DNA of 64,000 nt from Porphyrobacter sp. ULC335 (GTDB taxonomy: Bacteria > Pseudomonadota > Alphaproteobacteria > Sphingomonadales > Sphingomonadaceae): positions 1,116,001 through 1,180,000 of the forward strand of contig NZ_CP078091.1 in assembly GCF_025917005.1 (NCBI RefSeq), given 5' to 3'. The notes beneath the pieces are model-generated. The model saw nothing but the letters and a program-made list of their open reading frames with translations, did not search any database and had not been told where the DNA came from. The position numbers and the translations under genes are program-made. This document shows, piece after piece, positions 1-8,623 of the stretch. Position 1 is the stretch's first letter. Each line of letters starts with the position of its first letter.

Positions 1-666
1 TACACCACCGATCACGTCGATATCAGCCTCGACTCGATCTACCGCCTCAAGATGGACAGCAAGAACCCCGACATCGACCTGCCCCGCCGCCGTCAGGAAC
101 GTGCCGACGAGCCGACCCCGGTCGGCATCGCGATGAACGAGCAGCAGGGCCTGCCGATCTGGGTGCTCGAAAACCCGGGCGTCACCGATTTCTACGACAA
201 GAACGATGAATTCACCGTCACGCCCAAGGACCGCAAGGGCTACACCGACTTCCTCGAAGGGCTACAGCCGTGGGAGCGCGCCGCATTCGACCGCGCGGTG
301 AAGGAGGACGCCAATTACTACGTCCTCAACTTCACCAACAAGGGCGGGCTGGTGATGCCGATTGTCCTCGGCCTGACCTTTGCTGACGGGAAGAAGGAAA
401 AGCTCACCATCCCGGCCGAAATCTGGCGCCGCAACAGCAAGGAAGTGGCCAAGCTGCTGGTCTATCCCAAGGGCAAGGAGCTGGTGCAGGTGGTGGTCGA
501 TCCCGATTGGGAAACCGGCGACGCCGATCTTGAAAACAACCACTACCCGCGCCGCATCATCCCGAGCCGGGTCGAGGCCTTCAAGGACGAAGCGGCCAAG
601 TCGCGCGTCGGCCGCGATCTGATGGGCGAAGCGGCCGGGGCCGAGCCGCAGGGCAAGAAGAAGTGA
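1..666 (+). CDS. M1-family metallopeptidase, C-terminal part (partial at window edge)
   Basis: The reading frame is open from the first base, so the gene starts upstream and only about 221 C-terminal residues are seen. No HExxH zinc motif is present because that lies in the missing N-terminal part. The visible part resembles the C-terminal region of M1 aminopeptidase-like proteins of sphingomonads and Bacteroidetes: a stretch on support for custom hydride-like strands (MPIVLGLTF, KLTIPAEIWRRN) followed by VVVDPDWETGDADLENNHYP, a typical closing strand, and a charged tail ending in KKK. The next gene starts on the overlapping GTGA, so the two are translationally coupled. The M1 assignment is made from resemblance of this C-terminal segment and from the common pairing of such a peptidase with a DUF6702 gene. 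It is likely an exported or periplasmic peptidase, but that cannot be seen here. Confidence 0.7.
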   Translation, partial: YTTDHVDISLDSIYRLKMDSKNPDIDLPRRRQERADEPTPVGIAMNEQQGLPIWVLENPGVTDFYDKNDEFTVTPKDRKGYTDFLEGLQPWERAAFDRAVKEDANYYVLNFTNKGGLVMPIVLGLTFADGKKEKLTIPAEIWRRNSKEVAKLLVYPKGKELVQVVVDPDWETGDADLENNHYPRRIIPSRVEAFKDEAAKSRVGRDLMGEAAGAEPQGKKK

Positions 667-1178
667 TCCGGCGGCGGGCTTTGGCGCTGGGGCTTGCTCT
701 GGCGCTGGCCCCGCTCGCCGGGCCAGTCGCCGAGGCGCATCAGCAGAAGATCGCGATCAGCACCATCGCGCTCAACCCGCGCAGCGGGATGGTGGAGATC
801 GCGCATCAGGTGCCGGTCCACGATGCCGAACACGCACTGCGGGTGCAGGGGGCGAAAAACCCCGACATCATCGGCAGCGCCAAAAGCCGCGAGGATTTTG
901 CCGGCTATGTCACCCGCCGCTTCCTGTTCCAGATCAATGGCCAAGTGATCGAGCCCGCTTACGTGGGCAGCGAAATCACCGGCGGCAGCCTGTGGGTCTA
1001 TCAGGAAGCTCCTGCGCCTGCGGGGAGCGATCCGGCGCTGCTGCGGTTCAATTCGCAGATCCTCACCGACGTCTGGGCGCGGCAGGAAAACCGGGTGAAC
1101 ATCGGCGGCGGCACCAATGTCGCCACTTTCATCTTCAAGGCCGGAGACGCGCCCCGCAGCGCGGCGCTGACCGAATAA
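663..1178 (+). CDS. DUF6702 family exported protein
   Basis: A 171-residue protein starting at GTG, overlapping the stop codon of the upstream peptidase by four bases (GTGA). Residues 1-25 form a clear Sec signal peptide (RRR, then a Leu/Ala-rich core, AEA before HQQK), so the mature protein should be periplasmic. The mature start HQQKIAISTIALNPRSGMVEIAHQVPVHDAEHAL is typical of the DUF6702 family, a small beta-rich family of unknown function often found right after an M1-type peptidase gene. The overlap and shared direction suggest the two are made together, perhaps acting together in the periplasm; that is inference. It converges with the GGDEF/EAL gene, whose stop codon begins at the next base. 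Confidence 0.75.
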   Translation: MIRRRALALGLALALAPLAGPVAEAHQQKIAISTIALNPRSGMVEIAHQVPVHDAEHALRVQGAKNPDIIGSAKSREDFAGYVTRRFLFQINGQVIEPAYVGSEITGGSLWVYQEAPAPAGSDPALLRFNSQILTDVWARQENRVNIGGGTNVATFIFKAGDAPRSAALTE

Positions 1179-3374
1179 TCAGGCGCGGCGGCGTTCCGAA
1201 CCGGGAAGCGCCTGCGCCGAAGCTTCGAAGCGCGCCTGCAAATCTGCCAGCAACATCGGGTGGCCATAACGATAGCCCTGCACATGGCGGCAGCCAATGG
1301 CGCGCAGGAAGATCTCCTGCTCTTCGGTCTCCACCCCTTCCACCACCACGCGCAGGCCAAGGCTGTAGCCCATCTGCACGATCGCCTGGATGATCAGCCG
1401 TGACTGGTGATCCTCGCCGATGGCGGCGATGAAGTCGCGGTCGATCTTGACCTTGTGGATCGGGAAGGCGCGCAGATGGGTGAGCGACGAAAAGCCCGTG
1501 CCGAAATCGTCGAGGCAGATGGTGAACCCGCAAGCGTCGAGCATGGCGAGGGATTCGCGCAGATGCCCGCCAGCATCGAGCAGCATCGTCTCGGTCACTT
1601 CGATGGTGATGTTGTCGGGGCCAAGCGCGCTGTCATCGATCACTTCGACCAGATGCTGCACGAATTCCCCGCGCCGCAGATCCGCGTCGGATAGGTTGAT
1701 CCCGATCCGTGTCTCGGGTCCGAACAGGGCGAGGATCGCGGGGCCATCAGCCACCACCTGATCCAGCATCACCCGCGATACCCGGCGCGAAAGCTCGGGA
1801 TCGAGCAGTGCCGCAAAGACATCGCTTGCCGCGAACATCCGGCCGTCCTCGTCCCGCAGCCGCAGCAGCGCCTCGACCGAGACCACCTTCCCGCTCTCCA
1901 GCTCGACGATCGGCTGGTAAGCGGCCAGCGCGCGGCCCCCGTTGAGCGCGCTGCGCAGCCGGGCAATCGCGTGCTGACGCTCGGATTGCCGCGCTTCGAT
2001 CTGGCTATCCCAGCACACCACCGTGCCGCGCCCCAGTTCCTTGCCGCGATAGAGCGCAAGGTCGGCGCGGCGCATGATTTCCTCGCTGCCGGCCGATGTG
2101 GTCATCCGTGCAATCCCGCAGGTCGCCCCGATGCGCAGCAGCGTGGAGCCGAGCGGCGGTATCTCACCGAATTCGGCGAGCAGTTCTTCGAGGAAGCTGG
2201 TCACGTCCCCCAGCGCCATTCCCGGCGGGAACAGCAGAGCGAATTCGTCACCGCCCCAACGCGCCAGAAACACGCCCGATGCGGTTCTCAGCTGTAGCTG
2301 CGCGGCAATGGCTTCGAGCACACGGTCGCCGACGAGGTGGCCCAGCGTGTCGTTGACGTCCTTGAACCCGTCGAGATCGAGCAGGGCGATCGTCACCGGC
2401 TCGCTTTCGACCTGTTGCATCGCTTCGGCCAACCGCCGGTCGAAACTGGCGCGGTTGTAGAGTCCGGTCAGGCGATCCCGCTCCGCCGCGCGTTTCAGCG
2501 CGACATTGCGCAGGTGTTCTTCGGTGCAATCGAGAATGATCCCGGCAACGCTATCGGGCCGACCGTCGATATCCACCCGCTCTCCCACCACCCGGATGCG
2601 GCGCTGTTCACCGTCACGGCGGCGGATTGTGGTTTCGAACATGAACGGCTTGCCGTCATCGATCGTGTCGCTGAGCGCCTTGCTGACCATCATCCGGTCT
2701 TCGGGATGATACATCTGCACAGCATCGGGCACGCTTACCGAATTCCCGGATTCAAGCCCGGTGATCGCGTAAACCTGATCCGACCATTGCAACCTCCGCC
2801 GGGCGATATCCACCCGCCAGCTGCCGACATTGACCGCGCGTTCGGCCTGGCGGAAAATCTGGGTCGATTGCTGGAGTGCGGTGTTGGCAAGGCTGAGAGC
2901 GCGGGTGCGGGCGTGCAGCGCGAGGCTCTGTTCGGCGAGTTCGGCGAGCATCGCCAAGGGGGCGATCTGGTCGTCGCGGAATGCATCCGGCTCGGGCGAA
3001 ATGCCGCACAAGGCGCCCAGCAATACGCCGCCCTCGCCGCGGATCGGCACACCGATATAGGAACGGATAAACGGCGCACCCGTGACCAGATCATTGTCGG
3101 CAAGGCGCGGATCCTTGCGCGCATCAGTGATCAGCAAGGGGATTTCGCCCAGCACGCAAACGGCGCAGAAGCTGTCCTCGATCGATGTTTCCCGAAGATC
3201 GGTGCCGGTACGCCCGAGAAACCACTGGCGATCCTGCTCGACAACCGAAAGCAGCGAGATCGGGCAACCGAGCATCGTACTGGCAAGCAAGGTGATGCGC
3301 GAGAACAGGTCGCGATCCGGAATCGCGTCCAGTCCGAGACTGCGAATGGCATCAAGGCGGCGCGTGTCTTTCAC
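1179..3374 (-). CDS. GAF-PAS-GGDEF-EAL cyclic-di-GMP protein
   Basis: A 731-residue predicted cytoplasmic signalling protein. A GAF domain spans about residues 15-160, a PAS/PAC domain about 175-290, a diguanylate cyclase domain about 300-460 and an EAL phosphodiesterase domain about 475-720. The cyclase signature is intact (RWGGDEFALLFP), with no obvious RxxD inhibitory site just before it. The EAL domain keeps EALLRL, the NLSDADLRR asparagine, EVTETMLL, DDFGTGFSSL, KIDRDFI and EGVETEEQ, that is, all motifs expected of an active phosphodiesterase. No membrane segment is seen. It may therefore make or break c-di-GMP depending on what the GAF and PAS domains sense; which activity dominates cannot be told from sequence. 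The gene stands alone, converging with the DUF6702 gene and followed upstream by a 100-bp gap. Confidence 0.93.
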   Translation of the reverse strand: MKDTRRLDAIRSLGLDAIPDRDLFSRITLLASTMLGCPISLLSVVEQDRQWFLGRTGTDLRETSIEDSFCAVCVLGEIPLLITDARKDPRLADNDLVTGAPFIRSYIGVPIRGEGGVLLGALCGISPEPDAFRDDQIAPLAMLAELAEQSLALHARTRALSLANTALQQSTQIFRQAERAVNVGSWRVDIARRRLQWSDQVYAITGLESGNSVSVPDAVQMYHPEDRMMVSKALSDTIDDGKPFMFETTIRRRDGEQRRIRVVGERVDIDGRPDSVAGIILDCTEEHLRNVALKRAAERDRLTGLYNRASFDRRLAEAMQQVESEPVTIALLDLDGFKDVNDTLGHLVGDRVLEAIAAQLQLRTASGVFLARWGGDEFALLFPPGMALGDVTSFLEELLAEFGEIPPLGSTLLRIGATCGIARMTTSAGSEEIMRRADLALYRGKELGRGTVVCWDSQIEARQSERQHAIARLRSALNGGRALAAYQPIVELESGKVVSVEALLRLRDEDGRMFAASDVFAALLDPELSRRVSRVMLDQVVADGPAILALFGPETRIGINLSDADLRRGEFVQHLVEVIDDSALGPDNITIEVTETMLLDAGGHLRESLAMLDACGFTICLDDFGTGFSSLTHLRAFPIHKVKIDRDFIAAIGEDHQSRLIIQAIVQMGYSLGLRVVVEGVETEEQEIFLRAIGCRHVQGYRYGHPMLLADLQARFEASAQALPGSERRRA

Positions 3375-3474
3375 GCCCGTCCCATGCCCCGCAAGCGCTT
3401 AACAAACCGTGCCAGAACAGACCCGTACTCGCGGAAACTGCGTATAGCAGGTTAGGAAGTAAGTGCGCCGTGAC

Positions 3475-4860
3475 TTACGGCGGAGTCAGCATGATCCAGC
3501 CATCCTGCCTGCCCTTGTAGTCGTCGGCCTTGTAGCGGCCGAGGTCTCGAAGGCATTGCATGAACACCGGTTCGAACATCGCGCCGTCCGTCTTTTTCAT
3601 GCAGCCTCCGGGTTCGTCCTTTGTGGCCTCCCAGCCGGGGAATGGCCGTTCGTAGCCGTCAGCGGTGGCGACGCGCATCTCGGACGCGCCATTGCGCAGC
3701 CGGATCGCCTCGATGGCCGTGACTTCGGACTGGTTGACGATCAGGCTGTAGCCCCGCTCGGCGGTGGGAATGGCGTCCCGCTTGCGATCGGCATTCTTGT
3801 CGACCTTTGCCACCGTTGGCCCGTTGCGGATCATGTACACCGGCGGGGCCACAGCGAGCGCATCGGCTTCGGTGATATAGGCCTTGGCCGGGGCAAGGCG
3901 TTTGGCGTCGACCATCGCCATTGCTTTGACGGTTTCCCACAGGAACATCGATTGGCGCACGCCGCCATCGTAATAGGTCAGCGTCCGCTCTGCCACCGTA
4001 CGCGGCGGGTCCGATGTGACCTGCACCTGCTGGTAGAAGAACGGCATCGCCACCGATGCCAGCGCGCCGCCGGTAATGCACTGCTGTGCGTCCTTGATGG
4101 GCATGCTGTCATGGACGGCAGCCTGCGCGATGGCGCTGACATTGATCGCCTGCATCTCGCCCGAACGGGCCTCGACAAAGCCCAGCATGACAACAGGCGC
4201 GCCCGCAGTGCCCAGCGCCTTGATGAGGGGGCAATCATCAACCGTTTGCGGGTTGGCGGATACCTTGCTGCACAAAGCCTTTTCGATCTTCAGGCGAAGC
4301 GGATCGAGCTTGGCGACCGAGCCCCTGAGCAGCGCCCCGGCATAGCCGCCGCGATGGACGACCTCGTCTTCGTCCTTGATCGTGTATTCCGCCACCAGCT
4401 GATCCAGCAGCGCGCCGGTGTTCGCGCCGGGTGCCTGGCTTGCGCCCACGAACAGCGCCTGCAAGGCCCCAGTGCTGACCCCGGTGACCATCCGGAAGCG
4501 TGGCAACGCCCCCTTCTCGTTCAGTCTCTGCAGATACCCGGCGCCGAACGCACCCCATTGCCCGCCGCCCGAAAGCGCCAGCACGGCCCCGCTTGCGTCC
4601 TGCCCGGAACGGAGGTTGTTAGGCTGCGTGAGATTGACCAGCGCCCCATAGGCCTCGGCTCTGGCAGCTTCGGCGTCCGCCTCGGCCGCCAGTGCCTGAC
4701 CGGGCGGGAGAACGTCCTCCTGTATCTGCGCGACCGTGGTGGAGTGCGGGACCGCGCCCGTGAATTGCGTGCGGAACGGGTCGCAGTCGACCGTCATCGG
4801 TGTTGTGCTGCATCCGGCGAGGGAAAGCCCCCCGATCATCAGGGCAAAAGCGGTGCGCAT
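3475..4860 (-). CDS. Patatin-like phospholipase, predicted lipoprotein
   Basis: A 461-residue protein with a lipoprotein signal: hydrophobic residues 4-12 and a lipobox LAGC with Cys at about residue 16, so it is probably anchored to a membrane facing the periplasm. The patatin fold signatures are complete: the oxyanion loop SGGGQWGAFGAGYL near residue 95, the nucleophile elbow GVSTGALQ (GxSxG) near 127, and the catalytic Asp in YYDGGVRQ. This predicts a Ser-Asp dyad lipid acyl hydrolase acting on phospholipids or other acyl esters. It is the downstream gene of a two-gene unit with the FAD oxidase at 4863, separated by only two bases, which suggests co-expression. The natural substrate is unknown. 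Confidence 0.88.
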   Translation of the reverse strand: MRTAFALMIGGLSLAGCSTTPMTVDCDPFRTQFTGAVPHSTTVAQIQEDVLPPGQALAAEADAEAARAEAYGALVNLTQPNNLRSGQDASGAVLALSGGGQWGAFGAGYLQRLNEKGALPRFRMVTGVSTGALQALFVGASQAPGANTGALLDQLVAEYTIKDEDEVVHRGGYAGALLRGSVAKLDPLRLKIEKALCSKVSANPQTVDDCPLIKALGTAGAPVVMLGFVEARSGEMQAINVSAIAQAAVHDSMPIKDAQQCITGGALASVAMPFFYQQVQVTSDPPRTVAERTLTYYDGGVRQSMFLWETVKAMAMVDAKRLAPAKAYITEADALAVAPPVYMIRNGPTVAKVDKNADRKRDAIPTAERGYSLIVNQSEVTAIEAIRLRNGASEMRVATADGYERPFPGWEATKDEPGGCMKKTDGAMFEPVFMQCLRDLGRYKADDYKGRQDGWIMLTPP

Positions 4861-4862
4861 GA

Positions 4863-6635
4863 TTACGCCTCCTTCGCGCAGGTCTGGTCGGGATGGTTCA
4901 CAACGGCTTCGTCTTCCGGCGCAGGCTCCGGCCGGTCGAGCAGGCCGTAATCAATCAGCGCCTTGTTCCACAGCACGCGGGCAAAGGCCGGATCGAGCAG
5001 CCTAGCGCGGGTGGCACGCCAGCGGTCGATCGCTGAGCCGCGCTTTCCGGGCCGGCCGAAATCTGCCCGGACCTTGGCGGCGTCGAGCTTGCCCAGCTTG
5101 CCCCAGTGCATGCTGTAATCGAACTTGCGCCCCGGCGCGTTGGCACCATCAAGGCAGGCCCTGATCCGCGCCGCGCCCATCGCAATCACCTCGCCAAGCG
5201 CGGGTGGGAAGCCCGGCGCGTTGCGCGAAAATCCGTCGATCTCGATCACGCAAGTCTCGGCAAAGCGGGTGAAGGCGAGGGTGCCGCCCGGATTCGATAC
5301 GAACCGCAAGGTGAACACGAAGGTCGGTTGCAGCCCCTTCACCGCTTCGCAGATCAGCGGGATGATATCGGCCACCTCTTCGCGCCGCACCGCGTAGGAC
5401 GCGTTGTAGAGCGCGCCGGGATAGCCCCCGGTGATCTCGTCCATGTGCAGTTGGTTCCAGCGGGCATTGCGCGGCGGGTTGGTGTAATTCGGACTCGCCT
5501 CGAGCGCCTGGCAATACAGATCGAAGGCGCCGGGGCTGATCTCCTGCAACCCGCCCCGGGCCTTGAGATTGGTCTTGGCCGCAGAATAGGCGGCGATCAT
5601 CGTGCCCGACAGATCGCCAAAGCAGCGCGGTGAAACCTCCAAATCGCGCATGAAAGCCGCCTTCCGGCCGGGCAGGTACATGGTGTGCACCGCCCTGTTG
5701 CCGTTCCAGTTCAGCGGGTCGATGGTGAGTTCGTAGAACACCGGCTTGGCGTTGTGACCCAGTGCCTTGGCAATTTTGGGCCAGTGGCCCGCCGCCACGT
5801 CGCACAGCCAAGCATCGTCGATCAGCTTGCGCTTGATGCTCAGCTCGTAGCCGACGTCGCTCACCATCTCCATCGTGACGCCGTTGACGATCCCCATGCC
5901 GCCCAGATGCACCAGGGCATCGGCAAAGACGGCATCGTCGCGGATCGGCGGCTGGGTGGTGAAGCTGGCGATGATCGCGTCGTTCAGCACCGGGCGTGAC
6001 TTGCGCTCGATCCACACCGATTGCTTCGGCCCGTTCACTAGGTGCAGCCCGGTGACGAGATCCTGCATCCCGCCAAACCCAAGCCGCGATCCGTGGCTGG
6101 CCGTGGCAATCGCCCCGGCGACGGTCAGACCGAGATGGGTGCCGGACGTCTTGATCGAAAGCTTGTGTTCGCGCTGCGCCCAGGCCAGCAATTCGCGAAG
6201 CCGCGTCCCGCCGAGGACAAACGCGGTCCGCCGTGCAGGGTAGGCCGCCTGCTTTGCCATGTGCGATTTGCGCGCCAGCGCAAAGCCGGACAGCCCGGTC
6301 ATGTCGATCTGCGTGTCGATCCCGCCGACCAGTGCCGAAAAGCTCCAGCCCCGGCCAATTGGCACGAAGTCGACCGCCTTGCGCTTGGGCACCAGCAGGC
6401 TGGGCGGGTTCAGCACCCGGGCCACATAGGCCTGAAGTTCGGCCGCGGTGGCTGCGAACATCGCCGGGCCGGGCTCGCCCGCCAGATCGCTGCAATTGAT
6501 GTTCGCGGAATCGCGCACCGATCCGTCGGGATAGTCACCCTGCACCAGCACGCGCGCATAGTCGGGATCGGTCGGGAGCACGGGGACATAGCGACCCTGC
6601 TCTGTCAGGTGATAATTGCGCCACAGACCCATCAT
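4863..6635 (-). CDS. FAD-linked oxidase of the sugar-1,4-lactone oxidase (VAO) type
   Basis: An FAD-binding oxidoreductase of the vanillyl-alcohol-oxidase fold. The N-terminal FAD domain shows VDFVPIGRGWSFSALVGGIDTQIDMTGLSGF and the key stretch GTHLGLTVAGAIATASHGSRLGFGGMQDLVTGLHLVNG, which is characteristic of gulonolactone/arabinono-lactone oxidase relatives (the HG pair contacts FAD). The C-terminal half is compatible with the ALO domain. The frame is open up to 6866. I chose the ATGATG at 6635 because a GGAAAA element precedes it by about six bases and the resulting 590-residue protein begins near the conserved part; GTG at 6740 or ATG at 6866 are alternatives. It forms a two-gene unit with the patatin lipoprotein (2-bp gap). 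Substrate unknown; a sterol or sugar substrate would both fit the fold. Confidence 0.8.
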   Translation of the reverse strand: MMGLWRNYHLTEQGRYVPVLPTDPDYARVLVQGDYPDGSVRDSANINCSDLAGEPGPAMFAATAAELQAYVARVLNPPSLLVPKRKAVDFVPIGRGWSFSALVGGIDTQIDMTGLSGFALARKSHMAKQAAYPARRTAFVLGGTRLRELLAWAQREHKLSIKTSGTHLGLTVAGAIATASHGSRLGFGGMQDLVTGLHLVNGPKQSVWIERKSRPVLNDAIIASFTTQPPIRDDAVFADALVHLGGMGIVNGVTMEMVSDVGYELSIKRKLIDDAWLCDVAAGHWPKIAKALGHNAKPVFYELTIDPLNWNGNRAVHTMYLPGRKAAFMRDLEVSPRCFGDLSGTMIAAYSAAKTNLKARGGLQEISPGAFDLYCQALEASPNYTNPPRNARWNQLHMDEITGGYPGALYNASYAVRREEVADIIPLICEAVKGLQPTFVFTLRFVSNPGGTLAFTRFAETCVIEIDGFSRNAPGFPPALGEVIAMGAARIRACLDGANAPGRKFDYSMHWGKLGKLDAAKVRADFGRPGKRGSAIDRWRATRARLLDPAFARVLWNKALIDYGLLDRPEPAPEDEAVVNHPDQTCAKEA

Positions 6636-6950
6636 GTTTTCCGAAATGCTCGGCACCGGCTGCTCTCCCCCGTTTGGCAGTTGCTTGGTTTTCGGGACAA
6701 ATCTGCCACGCTTCGTCGTCAGTGCAATGGGAGTTTGCACTTTTCTCACTTTGCGGGCGGTTCTTTCACATCCCCATGCGGCGACCCCGGCACAGCACAT
6801 GTCGAGCCTGCAGCCAATCCGGCCCTCGTGTCCGATCTGTGCAGGAAAGCTGAGGAAGGTTGCCACTTACCCTGTGCGATGGAATGAAGGATCTGAGCGG
6901 TCAGTTGGCGCGACCGCGATCACGCGCTCCGGCTAGCAAGGAAGGCAAAG

Positions 6951-8603
6951 ATGCGTTCGATCCTCGGGTTTCTGGCCGCGGTGTTTCTTTGGGCCGGCGG
7001 TCTTCACGCCGCAGGGCCTGACGCGGATTACGACAAGCTTGTGGCGCTGCACGACGAGTTGCAGGAATTCATGCTCCCCGGTTTCACCACCGGTGTCGTG
7101 ATGGATTCGGGCGCGCGGATCGGCGATGTCTATGCCGATACGCTGATGGCCGAGAAGCTGGCCGGGCTCGACCATTTCGAGAAGAGCCTTGCGGCCATGC
7201 CTGTGCAGAGCTGGTCGCGTGCCGGGCAGGTCGATTTCCTCGCCGTCAAATCGATCCTCAACGGCTATCGCTTCAATCTTGAAGTGCTGCGGCCATGGAA
7301 GCGCGATCCGGGCTTTTACCTCGATCCCCTGATGGGGGTGGCCTTCACGGACCTCGCAGGGGGTGACGAGAAGGTCGCCCAACTGCGCGCGCGCCTGCGC
7401 ATGGTGCCGCCGCTACTGGCTTCTGCCCGCCAGAACCTGACCGAGGTGGCGGGCGATTATGCCGATCTTGCGATCCACAATCTCGAGAACAGCGACGGGG
7501 TCAACCACTACCACCCCTATCGCAAGGTCCCGCCAGCGGGGATCATCGGCTGGTATGATGACCTGCTGGCCCGCAGCCGTGCGGAACGACCCGACATCAC
7601 GGCCGATGTTGCCGCAGCCCGCGCCGCAGTTGCCGAATTCCGGGACTGGCTGCGCGACGAGCGTCCGCGCATGGCCGCACCGGGCGGGGTCGGGGCCGAG
7701 CGTTACGACTGGTACATCCGCCACGTCCGCATGATCCCGCTGACCGCGGGTGAAATGGTGACGCTGGCCGAGCGCGAGCATGAACGCATGACCGCCGCGC
7801 TCGCGCTGCTGCGCCACAGGAACCGCAACCTGCCCGCGCTCACCCTGTCGCAAAGCGCCGAGGAACAGGCGGGCAAGGTCAGTGCCACCGACAAGGAAGT
7901 GCGCCGGTTCCTCACCGAAGAGGATATCGTCACCATCCCCGATTTCGTCGGCGAGCTGGGCAGCAACACGCCCTATATCGAGCGGCCGGGTGGCCCCAAT
8001 TTCTGGGAGCAGATCCAGTTTCGCGATCCGATCCCCGATCACCTGCACGCGGTGATCCCCGGCCACCGTTTCGACGCCGTGCTCGCCGCGCGCGACACGC
8101 GCCCGATCCGGGGGCGCTATAGCGATGGCGCGCGGGCCGAGGGCTGGGCGACCTATCTTGAAGAAGCGATGATGCTCGCAGGCGGCACCCGCCATACCCC
8201 GCGCGCTGACGAGTTCATGGAACTGTTCGGCATCTTCCGCGCCGCCCGCGTACCGGCCGATATCTACATGCAGCACAACCGCTGGAGCGTTGCCGAGGCG
8301 GTCAGTTACATGCGCGCCAAGACCCCGTGGCTGGATGAGGATGTCGCCCGCGTCGATGCAGAGATCTACCTGCGCCGCCCGCCGGGTTACGGCGTCGCCT
8401 ATACGATCGGCAAGCTGCAGATGGACGCGCTGCTCGCTGACCGGGCGAGCCAGTTGGGAGACGCGTTCTCGCTGCGTGAATTTCACGATGCGTTTCTGGC
8501 GTCAGGCCGGCTGCCGATCGCGCTGGTTCGTTACGAGATGACCGGCGCGGATGATGAAGTGGCGCTGTTCTGGCAGACACCGCCGATACCGGGTGGTTCG
8601 TAA
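6951..8603 (+). CDS. Exported DUF885 family protein (predicted peptidase-like)
   Basis: A 550-residue protein with a Sec signal peptide (MRSILGFLAAVFLWAGGLHA before AGPDADYDKL), so it should act outside the cytoplasm. The rest is the DUF885 domain: an alpha-helical, zinc-peptidase-like family. The C-terminal half carries the typical GARAEGWATYLEEAMM element (EGWA-x-Y-x-EE) and, later, GYGVAYTIGKLQ, both family hallmarks thought to belong to the metal-binding/active region. Length is normal for the family. It is transcribed alone, divergent from the oxidase gene and converging with the DUF1501 gene 20 bp away. Hydrolysis of peptides is the family guess; there is no direct evidence of substrate in the sequence. 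Confidence 0.85.
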   Translation: MRSILGFLAAVFLWAGGLHAAGPDADYDKLVALHDELQEFMLPGFTTGVVMDSGARIGDVYADTLMAEKLAGLDHFEKSLAAMPVQSWSRAGQVDFLAVKSILNGYRFNLEVLRPWKRDPGFYLDPLMGVAFTDLAGGDEKVAQLRARLRMVPPLLASARQNLTEVAGDYADLAIHNLENSDGVNHYHPYRKVPPAGIIGWYDDLLARSRAERPDITADVAAARAAVAEFRDWLRDERPRMAAPGGVGAERYDWYIRHVRMIPLTAGEMVTLAEREHERMTAALALLRHRNRNLPALTLSQSAEEQAGKVSATDKEVRRFLTEEDIVTIPDFVGELGSNTPYIERPGGPNFWEQIQFRDPIPDHLHAVIPGHRFDAVLAARDTRPIRGRYSDGARAEGWATYLEEAMMLAGGTRHTPRADEFMELFGIFRAARVPADIYMQHNRWSVAEAVSYMRAKTPWLDEDVARVDAEIYLRRPPGYGVAYTIGKLQMDALLADRASQLGDAFSLREFHDAFLASGRLPIALVRYEMTGADDEVALFWQTPPIPGGS

Positions 8604-8623
8604 GCTCCGGCAGCGCCGCGCCG

